64,000 nt of DNA from Streptomyces sp. WM6378. GTDB taxonomy: Bacteria; Actinomycetota; Actinomycetes; Streptomycetales; Streptomycetaceae. Position 1 is the stretch's first letter; each line of letters begins with the position of its first letter. Location: contig NZ_LGDD01000317.1 in assembly GCF_001279695.1 (NCBI RefSeq), forward strand, positions 62,001 to 126,000. The letters are read 5' to 3'. The translations under genes and the position numbers were made by a program. Positions 1-8,366 of this stretch are shown here, piece after piece. The notes beneath the pieces were generated by a model. The model was not told the origin of the DNA and did not search any database. It worked only from the letters and a program-made list of their open reading frames with translations.

Positions 1-622
1 CGAGCCAGCCGACGAGGTCCGCGGCGGGGCCGCTCACGCCGAGGGGCTCGCCTTCGGCGCCGCCGCCGGTGGTCCAGGTCCGGCCGGCGTCGTCGCTGAG
101 GCCGATCGAGGGGAGGCCCTTGTGGCCGGCGAAGCGCTCGGTGAGGAAGTCGATCTCGCGGCGGACGAAGTCGTCGGAGAGATCCTCCAGCTCATAGCCG
201 ATCCCGAGGTCCACGTGGTGCAGCTCGACCTCGACGAGGCGGCGGAAGGGCACGCGGGCGGCGGCGTCGGTGACGCCGTTGCGCAGTTCGACCGTGCGCG
301 ACCAGTCGGCGGGCAGCTCGCCCTGCGCCTGGAAGCCGGCCGCGCTCTCGCGCACGTCCGTGAGCTGGGCGTCCAGCGGGCGGGGCGCGTCGCGGTCGAT
401 GTCCGCGTCCCGGGCCTCGGCGCTCGGATACATGGGCCGCCCGGCCAGCACGTTGACGAGCGCATCCGCGTTCCGTGCGATATGGGCCAGTACGTGGCCG
501 CGGCTCCAGCCGGGCAGCCGTGACGGCTCGGCGACGGAGGCGTTGTCCAGTGCGGAGGCTGCGGTGAGCAGCCGCTCGGTGGCTTCGCGTACAGAGACCA
601 GGTCGCGCGCGTGATCAATCAT
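1..622 (-). CDS. Mycothiol-dependent maleylpyruvate isomerase-family protein (partial, C-terminus off the window)
   Basis: The frame is open from an ATG at 622 to the window edge, about 207 codons. The N-terminal region has the DinB-like metal-binding look of the mycothiol-dependent maleylpyruvate isomerase family: RLPGWSRGHVLAHIARNADAL near residues 35-54 and a RLVEVELHHVDLGIGYE stretch near 128-144. The usual metal ligands are a His in the first motif and an ExxxH in the second, and both are present (H47, E131, H135). Family members use mycothiol, the actinobacterial thiol, as cofactor or carry out thiol transfer; the substrate cannot be told from sequence. It is divergent from uvrA. The other minus-strand frame over the same bases (34-618) is a shadow with arginine/serine-rich composition. 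Confidence 0.85.
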   Translation of the reverse strand, partial: MIDHARDLVSVREATERLLTAASALDNASVAEPSRLPGWSRGHVLAHIARNADALVNVLAGRPMYPSAEARDADIDRDAPRPLDAQLTDVRESAAGFQAQGELPADWSRTVELRNGVTDAAARVPFRRLVEVELHHVDLGIGYELEDLSDDFVRREIDFLTERFAGHKGLPSIGLSDDAGRTWTTGGGAEGEPLGVSGPAADLVGWL

Positions 623-845
623 GGCGCCGACGATAGCCCCGCCACTCGTCCGGGTGAAGGTGGCTGGACGAGTCCGTAAATCGAATGCGCGTGCTATACG
701 CTCGTAGTCGGTTCCCTTCTCCGGATGCGGTTCGGAACGTGTCCGGATTCATCCAAGAATCAACAACATCACCGAGGCGTCCCCCATACCCTGGGACGGG
801 GGCTCCTGGAGCTCCCTCGCTCTCTCTAGAAAGGTGCGGACCGGC

Positions 846-3800
846 GTGGCCGACCGTCTCATCGTCCGTGGCGCGCGCGAGCACAATCTCAAGAACGTCT
901 CGCTCGACCTGCCGCGCGACTCCCTCATCGTCTTCACCGGGCTCTCGGGGTCGGGCAAGTCCTCCCTCGCGTTCGACACGATCTTCGCCGAGGGGCAGCG
1001 TCGCTACGTCGAGTCGCTCTCCTCGTACGCCCGCCAGTTCCTCGGCCAGATGGACAAGCCGGACGTCGACTTCATCGAAGGTCTCTCGCCCGCGGTCTCC
1101 ATCGACCAGAAGTCGACCTCGCGCAACCCGCGCTCGACGGTCGGCACCATCACCGAGGTCTACGACTACCTGCGCCTGCTCTTCGCGCGCATCGGCAAGC
1201 CGCACTGCCCCGAGTGCGGCCGGCCGATCTCCCGCCAGTCGCCGCAGGCCATCGTCGACAAGGTTCTCGAACTGCCCGAGGGCAGCCGCTTCCAGGTGCT
1301 CTCGCCGCTGGTGCGTGAGCGCAAGGGCGAGTTCGTCGACCTGTTCGCCGACCTCCAGACCAAGGGCTACAGCCGGGCCAGGGTCGACGGCGAGACCATC
1401 CAGCTCGCCGAGCCGCCCAAGCTGAAGAAGCAGGAGAAGCACACCATCGAGGTGGTCATCGACCGCCTCACGGTGAAGGACAGCGCCAAGCGTCGGCTCA
1501 CGGACTCCGTGGAGACCGCGCTCGGCCTGTCCGGCGGCATGGTCGTGCTCGACTTCGTCGACCTGGCGGCCGACGACCCCGAGCGCGAGCGGATGTACTC
1601 GGAGCACCTGTACTGCCCGTACGACGACCTGTCCTTCGAGGAGCTGGAGCCGCGCTCCTTCTCCTTCAACTCGCCGTTCGGCGCCTGCCCCGACTGCACC
1701 GGCATCGGCACCCGCATGGAGGTCGACCCCGAGCTGATCATCCCGGACGAGGACAAGTCCCTCGACGAGGGCGCGGTCTCGCCGTGGTCGCTCGGCCACA
1801 CCAAGGACTACTTCGCCCGCCTGGTGGGCGCGCTCGCCGACGAGCTCGGCTTCCGCACCGACATCCCCTGGGCCGGGCTTCCGCAGCGCGCCAAGAAGGC
1901 GCTGCTGTACGGCCACAAGACCCAGATCGAGGTCCGCTACCGCAACCGGTACGGCCGCGAGCGGGCGTACACCACCTCCTTCGAGGGCGCCGTGCCGTTC
2001 GTCAAGCGGCGCCACTCCGAGGCGGAGAGCGACGGCGCCCGCGAGCGCTTCGAGGGCTACATGCGCGAGGTGCCCTGCCCCACCTGTGAGGGCACGCGCC
2101 TGAAGCCCCTGGTCCTCGCGGTCACCGTGATGGAGCGGTCCATCGCCGAGGTCTCCGCGATGTCGATCAGCGACTGTGCGGACTTCCTGGCCGAGCTGAA
2201 GCTCAACAGCCGCGACAAGAAGATCGCCGAGCGGGTTCTGAAGGAGGTCAACGAGCGGCTGAAGTTCCTGGTCGACGTCGGCCTGGACTACCTCTCGCTC
2301 AATCGCGCGGCCGGCACGCTCTCCGGAGGCGAGGCCCAGCGCATCCGGCTCGCCACCCAGATCGGCTCCGGCCTGGTCGGCGTGCTCTACGTCCTGGACG
2401 AGCCGTCGATCGGGCTGCACCAGCGCGACAACCACCGCCTCATCGAGACGCTCGTACGCCTTCGCGACATGGGCAACACCCTGATCGTCGTCGAGCACGA
2501 CGAGGACACCATCAAGGTGGCCGACTGGGTCGTCGACATCGGCCCCGGCGCCGGTGAGCACGGCGGAAAGGTCGTCCACAGCGGCCCGTTGAAGCAACTG
2601 CTCAGCAACAAGGAGTCGATGACCGGCCAGTACCTGGCGGGCAAGAGGTCGATCCCGCTGCCCGACATCCGGCGGCCCATGGACCCCACGCGCCGGCTCA
2701 CCGTGCACGGCGCGAAGGAGAACAACCTCCAGGACATCGACGTCTCGTTCCCGCTCGGCGTGCTGACCGCCGTCACCGGCGTCTCCGGCTCGGGCAAGTC
2801 GACGCTGGTCAACGACATCCTCTACACGCACCTGGCCCGCGAGCTGAACGGGGCGCGCAGCGTGCCCGGGCGGCACACCCGGGTCGACGGCGACGACCTG
2901 GTCGACAAGGTCGTGCACGTCGACCAGTCGCCCATCGGCCGCACCCCGCGGTCCAACCCGGCGACGTACACGGGCGTCTTCGACCATGTGCGCAAGCTCT
3001 TCGCGGAGACCATGGAGGCCAAGGTCCGGGGCTACCTCCCCGGGCGGTTCTCCTTCAACGTCAAGGGCGGCCGCTGCGAGAACTGCTCGGGCGACGGCAC
3101 CATCAAGATCGAGATGAACTTCCTGCCGGACGTGTACGTCCCGTGCGAGGTCTGCCACGGGGCGCGCTACAACCGGGAGACGCTGGAGGTCCACTACAAG
3201 GGCAAGTCCATCGCCGAGGTCCTCGACATGCCGATCGAGGAGGGCCTGGAGTTCTTCGAGGCCGTCCCGACGATCGCCCGTCATCTGAGGACGCTGAACG
3301 AGGTTGGGCTCGGGTACGTCCGGCTCGGGCAGTCCGCGCCGACCCTGTCGGGTGGTGAGGCCCAGCGCGTGAAGCTCGCCTCCGAGCTCCAGAAGCGGTC
3401 CACGGGGCGGACGGTGTACGTGCTCGACGAGCCCACCACCGGGCTGCACTTCGAGGACATCTCGAAGCTGATCAAGGTGCTTTCGGGCCTGGTCGACAAG
3501 GGGAACTCGGTGATCGTCATCGAGCACAACCTGGACGTCATCAAGACGGCGGACTGGGTCGTCGACATGGGTCCCGAGGGCGGCAACGGGGGTGGCCTCG
3601 TCATCGCCGAGGGCACGCCCGAGCAGGTCGCCTCGGTGCCGGCCAGCCACACGGGCAAGTTCCTGCGGGACATCCTGGGGGCGGACCGGATCAGTGACGC
3701 GTCCGTTCCGGTGCGCAAGCCGGTGAAGAAGGCGGCGGCCAAGAAGGCGGTTTCCGCGGCGAAGGCCGCGCCCGCGAAGAAGACGGCCTCTGCTCGGACG

Positions 3801-3860
3801 GCCTCCGCGGCGAAGAAGGCGGCCCCGGCGAAGAAGGCGACCCGGGCTCGCAAGGCCTGA
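846..3860 (+). CDS. uvrA: UvrABC excision nuclease subunit A
   Basis: DNA-damage recognition ATPase of nucleotide excision repair, about 1004 aa. It has two ABC ATPase modules, with Walker A motifs [10 protein letters not shown] near residues 31-40 and GVSGSGKST in the second half, and two LSGGEAQR signatures. Zinc-binding cysteine pairs are visible ([33 protein letters not shown]). I chose the GTG at 846 because AAAGG at 830-834 lies 11 nt upstream and the protein then begins [10 protein letters not shown] as in other actinomycetes; a GTG at 834 has no room for a ribosome site. The last ~45 residues are a Lys/Ala-rich tail (AAKKA and PAKKA units), which is low complexity and probably DNA-contacting. 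Transcription ends at a strong hairpin just downstream. uvrC lies 4.5 kb away and is not in the same operon. Confidence 0.97.
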   Translation: MADRLIVRGAREHNLKNVSLDLPRDSLIVFTGLSGSGKSSLAFDTIFAEGQRRYVESLSSYARQFLGQMDKPDVDFIEGLSPAVSIDQKSTSRNPRSTVGTITEVYDYLRLLFARIGKPHCPECGRPISRQSPQAIVDKVLELPEGSRFQVLSPLVRERKGEFVDLFADLQTKGYSRARVDGETIQLAEPPKLKKQEKHTIEVVIDRLTVKDSAKRRLTDSVETALGLSGGMVVLDFVDLAADDPERERMYSEHLYCPYDDLSFEELEPRSFSFNSPFGACPDCTGIGTRMEVDPELIIPDEDKSLDEGAVSPWSLGHTKDYFARLVGALADELGFRTDIPWAGLPQRAKKALLYGHKTQIEVRYRNRYGRERAYTTSFEGAVPFVKRRHSEAESDGARERFEGYMREVPCPTCEGTRLKPLVLAVTVMERSIAEVSAMSISDCADFLAELKLNSRDKKIAERVLKEVNERLKFLVDVGLDYLSLNRAAGTLSGGEAQRIRLATQIGSGLVGVLYVLDEPSIGLHQRDNHRLIETLVRLRDMGNTLIVVEHDEDTIKVADWVVDIGPGAGEHGGKVVHSGPLKQLLSNKESMTGQYLAGKRSIPLPDIRRPMDPTRRLTVHGAKENNLQDIDVSFPLGVLTAVTGVSGSGKSTLVNDILYTHLARELNGARSVPGRHTRVDGDDLVDKVVHVDQSPIGRTPRSNPATYTGVFDHVRKLFAETMEAKVRGYLPGRFSFNVKGGRCENCSGDGTIKIEMNFLPDVYVPCEVCHGARYNRETLEVHYKGKSIAEVLDMPIEEGLEFFEAVPTIARHLRTLNEVGLGYVRLGQSAPTLSGGEAQRVKLASELQKRSTGRTVYVLDEPTTGLHFEDISKLIKVLSGLVDKGNSVIVIEHNLDVIKTADWVVDMGPEGGNGGGLVIAEGTPEQVASVPASHTGKFLRDILGADRISDASVPVRKPVKKAAAKKAVSAAKAAPAKKTASARTASAAKKAAPAKKATRARKA

Positions 3861-3868
3861 GTTCCCCA

Positions 3869-3913
3869 CCCCGCCCCTTCCCGAGACCCTCCGGGGGTCG
3901 GGAAGGGGCGGGG
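3869..3913 (+). terminator. Terminator after uvrA
   Basis: A perfect 16-bp inverted repeat, CCCCGCCCCTTCCCGA at 3869-3884 against its complement at 3898-3913, with a 13-nt loop, starting 9 nt after the uvrA stop. There is no T-tract, which is normal for Streptomyces terminators. Confidence 0.85.
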
Positions 3914-3926
3914 GAGGTTCGCCTCC

Positions 3927-3965
3927 TGGGGCTTCGCCCCAGACCCTTCTGGGGGCTTCGCCCCC
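3927..3965. repeat. Tandem GGGGC-TTC-GCCCC palindromes
   Basis: Two short palindromes lie between the convergent uvrA and sugar-kinase genes: TGGGGCTTCGCCCCA (3927-3941) and GGGGGCTTCGCCCCC (3951-3965). The first is almost identical to the palindrome at 54380-54396, including the AGACCC that follows. From memory these are dispersed intergenic elements of Streptomyces genomes. The rest of 3861-4157 shows no gene. Confidence 0.7.
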
Positions 3966-4157
3966 TAGACCCCCACGAGGACCTCCGCCCCTCGAACCTT
4001 GCGAGGGCTCTGCCCGCCGCACCCCCTCTTCGAGGGCTGCCCCCGGCCTCTCCTGCCGGGCCGAGCACCTTCACTTCACGGCGGCTGGACTCGCTGCCGG
4101 GCTGCCCGGCCGTCGCTCCCCGGAATTCCCGGAAGGGGGTGAGCTCCGCCGCGATGC

Positions 4158-5048
4158 TCAGGTCCTTTCCAGCTCCTCCGCGGTGGGCGGCTGCGCGCCC
4201 TCTCTCGTGCAGGTCAGGCCCGCTGCCCTCGCCGCGTGGCGGAGCACCTCCGGCCAGTCCGCCGAAGCGAGAGCGTCCAGGTCCGCGAGCCGGTGCAGCA
4301 GCGCGGCGTTGACCGTGTCGCCCGCGCCGATCGTGTCCGCCACCGTCACCCGCTCGGCGGGGACCGAGTGCTCGGCGCCCTGGGACGTGAAGGCCGTCAG
4401 TCCTGCCGCGCCTCGCGTGACCACCACCGCTTCCGGGCCCGCCGCCAGCCATTCCGCCACCTCGCCGCCCAACCACGCCGCGTCCTCCTCCGAGAGCTTC
4501 AGGAGGGACACGTACGGCAGCCAGCTTCTGAAGCGGGCCCGGTAGGCGTCCGGGTCCGGGATCAGGCCGGGGCGGACGTTCGGGTCGAGGAGGGTGAGGA
4601 CGCCCCGGGCGGATTCTCTGCGGAGCAGCGCCTCGTACGCGGTCGCACCCGGTTCGAGCACCAGGGAGCACGTGCCAAGGGCCAACGCGCTTACCGTGGG
4701 CGGGAGTTGAGGGGGAAGTTCGAAGAGGCGGTCGGCGGTGCCGTCCGCGTAGAAGCCGTAGCGCGCGGAACCGTCCGGCGTGAGGCTCGCCACGGCCAGC
4801 GTCGTCGGTTCCGGGCCGCGCTGCACCAGGGACGTGTCCACCCCGGCCGCGTGCAGGCCGCCCAGGAGGGCCTCGCCGAAGCCGTCCGTGGACACCCGGG
4901 AGCAGAAGGCGGCCCCCGCGCCGAGCCGGCCCAGGGCGACCGCGGTGTTGTACGGGCCGCCACCGGGCCGTGGCGCCAGCGGCCCCAGCGGGTCCTCGGG
5001 GTGCTGCGGCACCAGGTCGATGAGGGACTCTCCGGCGACGACGATCAC
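4158..5048 (-). CDS. PfkB-family carbohydrate kinase (ribokinase/fructokinase-like)
   Basis: ATP-dependent sugar kinase, about 296 aa, full family length. N-terminal glycine-rich substrate motif PGGGPYNTAVALGRLG (residues ~33-48), and near the C-terminus DTIGAGDTVNAALL with the GAGD anion hole and catalytic Asp. The sugar specificity is not readable; fructokinase or ribokinase is most likely. The GTG at 5048 gives MIVVAGESLIDLV, the normal start of the family. The frame stays open upstream, but that stretch reads as the antisense of the Rieske gene and is rejected. It converges on uvrA and diverges from the Rieske gene. Confidence 0.88.
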   Translation of the reverse strand: MIVVAGESLIDLVPQHPEDPLGPLAPRPGGGPYNTAVALGRLGAGAAFCSRVSTDGFGEALLGGLHAAGVDTSLVQRGPEPTTLAVASLTPDGSARYGFYADGTADRLFELPPQLPPTVSALALGTCSLVLEPGATAYEALLRRESARGVLTLLDPNVRPGLIPDPDAYRARFRSWLPYVSLLKLSEEDAAWLGGEVAEWLAAGPEAVVVTRGAAGLTAFTSQGAEHSVPAERVTVADTIGAGDTVNAALLHRLADLDALASADWPEVLRHAARAAGLTCTREGAQPPTAEELERT

Positions 5049-5127
5049 GGCCCAGAACGTAACCCATCCCACCACCGCTCCGGCAGCCCCGGCGAAGGGC
5101 GGGCGATCTGCGCCGGTATCGTCGATG

Positions 5128-5149
5128 GCGCAACCCGGGTCGGTTGCGC
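5128..5149. promoter_or_regulatory. Inverted repeat between the sugar kinase and Rieske genes
   Basis: GCGCAACC at 5128-5135 and GGTTGCGC at 5142-5149 form perfect 8-bp arms around 6 nt. The repeat lies in the divergent promoter region and is a candidate operator; no matching regulator is obvious nearby. Confidence 0.35.
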
Positions 5150-5207
5150 GCGACGACAGCGTCGGCCGCGCAGGCGACCGGCCAGACCAGTGATCAGTGG
5201 AGTACCC

Positions 5208-5636
5208 ATGACCGGCCAGCCCGCCGCCCGTCGCACCGTGCTGAAAGGCGCCGCCCTCGCCGGGGCCGCGGGGGTCGGCGTAGCGGCCTGCTCCACCGAG
5301 TCCAAGCTCGGCCACGCCGAGACCCCGACCCCGACCGCGCCCGAACCGCTCGGCTCGCCCGACGCGGTCCCGGTCGGCGGCGCCAAGCTCTACCGCGAGC
5401 AGCGGGTCATGGTGTCCTGCCCGGCCAAGGGCGAGTACCAGGCGTTCAGCGCCCAGTGCACGCACGCCGGCTGCCTCCTGGAGAAGATCGAGGACGGCCA
5501 CGCGAACTGTCCCTGCCACGGCAGCCGCTTCAACGTGATGACCGGCAAGCCCGTCCAGGGCCCGGCCACCGTGCCGCTGCCCAAGGTGCCGGTGAAGGTC
5601 AAGGACGGCCAGCTGGTCGCCGGGCCGGACGCGTAA
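5208..5636 (+). CDS. Exported Rieske [2Fe-2S] lipoprotein
   Basis: A 142-aa protein with an N-terminal Tat-type motif (RRTVLKGAALAG, residues 8-19) that runs into a lipobox VAAC ending at Cys28, so it should be folded with its cluster inside the cell, exported by Tat and lipid-anchored outside. The Rieske domain has box I CTHAGC (C84, H86, C89) and box II CPCHGS (C101, C103, H104), with both disulfide cysteines as in respiratory-type Rieske proteins. There is no cytochrome b or c gene beside it, so the redox partner is unknown. The ATG at 5208 follows GTGGAG with 5 nt spacing. Its stop is 21 bp from the stop of the convergent HTH gene. Confidence 0.92.
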   Translation: MTGQPAARRTVLKGAALAGAAGVGVAACSTESKLGHAETPTPTAPEPLGSPDAVPVGGAKLYREQRVMVSCPAKGEYQAFSAQCTHAGCLLEKIEDGHANCPCHGSRFNVMTGKPVQGPATVPLPKVPVKVKDGQLVAGPDA

Positions 5637-5657
5637 GACGCCCGGCCCCTCAAGCGC

Positions 5658-6581
5658 TCACTCCCAGTCCCAGTCGATCCCCAGGATCCCCGGCCGCACC
5701 CCCTGCTCCACCAGGTGCACCGAGCGGTGCCGCCCGCTGAGGGTGAGGTCGCTGCGGCCGGAGCGGGTGGCGCCCGTGGAGGTCTGGGCGAAGCGGCGGC
5801 AGCGGGCCGGCAGGGCCCGCTCGTCGAACCGCACCTGAAGCACGTACTGGCCGCCCGCGAAACTGAAGCCGCGCACGTACTCCCGGCTCGGACCGCCCGT
5901 ACCGTCCTCGAAGCCGTATCCGAACAGGTACGTCTCGCCGGCCCGCAGCCGGGTGTCGAAGAGCAGCTCGGCGACCAGGACCCCGGTGGCGCCGTCCCAG
6001 CGGACGCGGCCGGTGCGGCAGTTCTCGCCCGCGCGCACCTCGACCCGGGCCGGATCGCATCCGGCGTCCCCGCGGTGGATGGCCAGATAGCGGTCGACGC
6101 CGTCGCGGTGGGCCCGTACGACGTGCTGCGAGTCGCGGCCGAGCAGTTCCCGGGCCGCGCCGATGCGGATCCGCTCGTGGTGGCCGACGGTGTGCAGCCC
6201 GCCGTCCACCGGGGACTCCAGCTCGCCGATGAGCTGCTCCACCACCCCCGACGCCTCGACGAGGGAGCGGTAGGAGCGTCCGGCGGGGCGCTCGACCTCG
6301 GCGGCGGAGGTGTCGTCGAGGAGGCGCAGCAGGGAGTTCGCGGGCAGGCCGAGCACCTCTTCGAGGCCTCGCACCGCGCGCAGCGACTCGGGCCGCTGGG
6401 GCCGGCGCGCCCCCTGCTGCCAGTAACTCAGGCTGGTCACGCCGACCTTGATGCCGCGCCCGGCGAGATGGTGCTGGACCCGCTGGAGCGGCAGGCCCCG
6501 GACGGACAGCGCGGCGCGCAGTGCCAGGTGGAACGGGCCGGTGTGCAGCACCTGCGCCAGATCGGCCTCGGTGTGGAGCAT
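5658..6581 (-). CDS. Helix-turn-helix (XRE-like) transcriptional regulator
   Basis: A 307-aa protein. Residues ~20-85 form a helix-turn-helix typical of Streptomyces XRE-like regulators (LPLQRVQHHLAGRGIKVGV followed by SLSYWQQGARRPQRPES). The C-terminal ~180 residues are predicted mostly beta and resemble no enzyme I can name; they may sense a ligand. GAGGAG lies just upstream of the ATG. A 12-bp perfect palindrome sits 13 bp upstream of the start, suggesting autoregulation. It is divergent from the secreted protease pair at 6820-8255 and may control it. Confidence 0.8.
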   Translation of the reverse strand: MLHTEADLAQVLHTGPFHLALRAALSVRGLPLQRVQHHLAGRGIKVGVTSLSYWQQGARRPQRPESLRAVRGLEEVLGLPANSLLRLLDDTSAAEVERPAGRSYRSLVEASGVVEQLIGELESPVDGGLHTVGHHERIRIGAARELLGRDSQHVVRAHRDGVDRYLAIHRGDAGCDPARVEVRAGENCRTGRVRWDGATGVLVAELLFDTRLRAGETYLFGYGFEDGTGGPSREYVRGFSFAGGQYVLQVRFDERALPARCRRFAQTSTGATRSGRSDLTLSGRHRSVHLVEQGVRPGILGIDWDWE

Positions 6582-6594
6582 GGGGGACTCCTCA

Positions 6595-6606
6595 GTGAAC
6601 GTTCAC
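6595..6606. promoter_or_regulatory. Palindromic candidate operator, GTGAACGTTCAC
   Basis: A perfect 12-bp palindrome just upstream of the HTH regulator start. The half-site GTTCAC recurs as GTTCACAC at 6668-6675 and 6688-6695, exactly 20 bp apart and in the same orientation, further into the same 238-bp divergent intergenic region. Confidence 0.5.
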
Positions 6607-6819
6607 GGTGGGGGGTGGGCGCGAGGCGGCGTCAGGTCGGGGAAAACCTGGTGGTGGCAGGGGAGTTGTTCACACTCCGGCCACTTCGTTCACACCCGCG
6701 TCCCACCCCGCATTGAAGCGCGTTGACCTGTTCTCGACAACGTCCGATGCTCAACCACAAGCGTCCGGACGCGATCCTCCACCATCCCCAACCCCCCCCC
6801 CCGCCATGGGAGGAACGCG

Positions 6820-7428
6820 ATGCGCAGCAAGAAGAGACGGCTGTCCGCCCTCACCCTCGTGGTGGCGGCCCTGTTTGCCGCCCCCACGGCAACGGCCACC
6901 GCCGCCCCGCACAGCGACAAGCCGGTGCCCGCCGCAGCCGCCGCGGCGAGCTCCAAGAGGCTCAACATCACGATGCAGTCGCAGCAGAAGGACAACTGGT
7001 GCTGGGCCGGCAGCGGCAACACCATCGCCACCTGGTTCGGCCGCAACTACACCCAGAACCAGTTCTGCAACGCGGCCTTCGGCCGGGCGCAGGGCTACGA
7101 CTGCCCCAACTGGCAGGCCGACCTGGGCAATGTGCAGAACGCCCTGGACTGGGCCGGCATCAACTCGGGCTCGTACGTGACCGGTTGGCTGCGCTACTCG
7201 ACCGTACAGACCGAGATCAACAACAACCGTCCGATCGAGACCCGCATCCAGTGGTCCAGCGGTGGCGGTCACATGCACGTCGTGTACGGCTACGACGACG
7301 CCAGCAGCTGGGTGTACTGGGGCGACCCATGGCCATCGAGCACCCGCTACAACTGGGCGTCGCACGACTGGTACGTCGACAACAACTCCTTCTCCTGGAC
7401 CCACTCGCTGTACCGGATCGGGGCGTGA
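6820..7428 (+). CDS. Secreted papain-like (C39-type) cysteine protease
   Basis: A 202-aa precursor with a Sec signal peptide (basic MRSKKRR, hydrophobic core to about residue 28). The mature part has the papain-like fold signature: catalytic Cys61 in DNWCWAG, His153 in GGGHMHVVYGYD, and an Asp at 169 in YWGDPW. Members of this family (papain-like, AvrRpt2/C39_2 group) are secreted proteases; the substrate is unknown. GGGAGG precedes the ATG at good spacing. The next gene starts across its stop codon, so the two are probably translated together. Likely controlled by the divergent HTH regulator. Confidence 0.82.
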   Translation: MRSKKRRLSALTLVVAALFAAPTATATAAPHSDKPVPAAAAAASSKRLNITMQSQQKDNWCWAGSGNTIATWFGRNYTQNQFCNAAFGRAQGYDCPNWQADLGNVQNALDWAGINSGSYVTGWLRYSTVQTEINNNRPIETRIQWSSGGGHMHVVYGYDDASSWVYWGDPWPSSTRYNWASHDWYVDNNSFSWTHSLYRIGA

Positions 7429-7433
7429 CGACG

Positions 7434-8255
7434 ATGAAGTTGACCCGCCTCGCTCCCGCGGCCGTCGCCGCCGCGCTGATCACTCTCGCCGCCCCGCTCG
7501 CCTTCGCCGACCAGGCGCCGCTCGCCTCCGCCGAGTCGAAGGCCGCGGCCCGCCAGGCCGCGTCCGCCCCCGCCACCCTCGACACGCTCTCCCGTTTCTT
7601 CGCACGGGACGGCAAGGTGGCGCTGAAGGCCGCCGCCCCGCACATCGAGGGCGACGCGGTGCCCGTCTACGCGCTCTCCCCGCAGTTCGTGGCGGGGAAG
7701 GCGGGCGCACCCGTCGCACAGCTGGAATACCTGGCCTCGACGGCCGTCTCCTCGGACGGCCAGAAGGCCTCGCTGTGGACGGTTCAGCAGGGCGCCTCCT
7801 GGAAGGTGGTGAACATAGCCACCGGCGACGACGAGTCCCGTTACGCCGCGGCCGGGGCCGCGAAACTCCCCGGCGGCACCGTGTTCCAGGAGCCGCAGAT
7901 CAACGCCTGGTACGTCGAGAAGGGCAGCCAGGTGCTGCCGCTCGACGAGGACGCCGTCAAGGCGATCGGCGCCAGGGGCACCACGCTCGCCGCCTACCAG
8001 AAGCGCGTCGCCAAGGCGTACGGCGACAAGCTGCCGGGCTCGGCCTACGACAGGTCGGGCAAGGCCGGCGGCTACGGCGAGACGGCCGCGGAGACCAAGG
8101 CCCAGGCCGCCCAGGCCGCGGCCGTCGCGGCCGGGCACCACGACGGCCCGTTGCCGGTGGTCTCCACCGTGGTCGGCGCGGGCGCGCTCCTCGCGCTCGG
8201 CCTCACCGGCACGGCGGCGCTGCGCAGGCGCCGCCGCCCGGCCGGGCAGGCGTAG
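7434..8255 (+). CDS. Secreted, C-terminally membrane-anchored protein of unknown function
   Basis: A 273-aa protein with an N-terminal signal peptide (to about ADQAPLA), a central soluble region without a recognised domain, and a C-terminal hydrophobic segment (VVSTVVGAGALLALGLTG) followed by RRRRRP, the layout of a wall- or membrane-anchored surface protein. No clear LPxTG motif is seen. A GTG at 7425 overlaps the protease stop codon and is in frame; I prefer the ATG at 7434, which has GGGG 10 nt upstream, but either is possible. Coupling to the protease suggests a joint role, for instance as substrate, tether or inhibitor; that is inference. Confidence 0.75.
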   Translation: MKLTRLAPAAVAAALITLAAPLAFADQAPLASAESKAAARQAASAPATLDTLSRFFARDGKVALKAAAPHIEGDAVPVYALSPQFVAGKAGAPVAQLEYLASTAVSSDGQKASLWTVQQGASWKVVNIATGDDESRYAAAGAAKLPGGTVFQEPQINAWYVEKGSQVLPLDEDAVKAIGARGTTLAAYQKRVAKAYGDKLPGSAYDRSGKAGGYGETAAETKAQAAQAAAVAAGHHDGPLPVVSTVVGAGALLALGLTGTAALRRRRRPAGQA

Positions 8256-8260
8256 CACCG

Positions 8261-8304
8261 GGACCGGTGCGGGGGGCTGCGACGGCGCCCCCCCGCACCG
8301 GTCC
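8261..8304 (+). terminator. Terminator after the protease pair
   Basis: GGACCGGTGCGGGGGGC at 8261-8277 pairs with the complementary strand segment at 8287-8304, with one bulged C. It lies 5 nt after the stop. Confidence 0.85.
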
Positions 8305-8366
8305 GTTCACCGCCCGACCCCATGGGAGAGGCCGCGTTGTCAGCCCCCGCCAGTAGGGTGGTGGAC

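Noticed and set aside
623..845. LexA/SOS box upstream of uvrA
   Set aside because: No GAAC-N4-GTTC or close relative is present; GGTTCGGAAC has the wrong spacing and orientation.
615..4022. A 1135-codon open frame on the minus strand across uvrA
   Set aside because: It is the antisense of uvrA, with the Val/Leu/Arg/Asp-heavy composition produced by reading GC-rich codons backwards; uvrA itself is unmistakable.
6668..6698. PHO box (PhoP direct repeats)
   Set aside because: The two GTTCAC units are 20 bp apart instead of 11, and later bases do not fit the consensus well; left as a test in the findings rather than a call.
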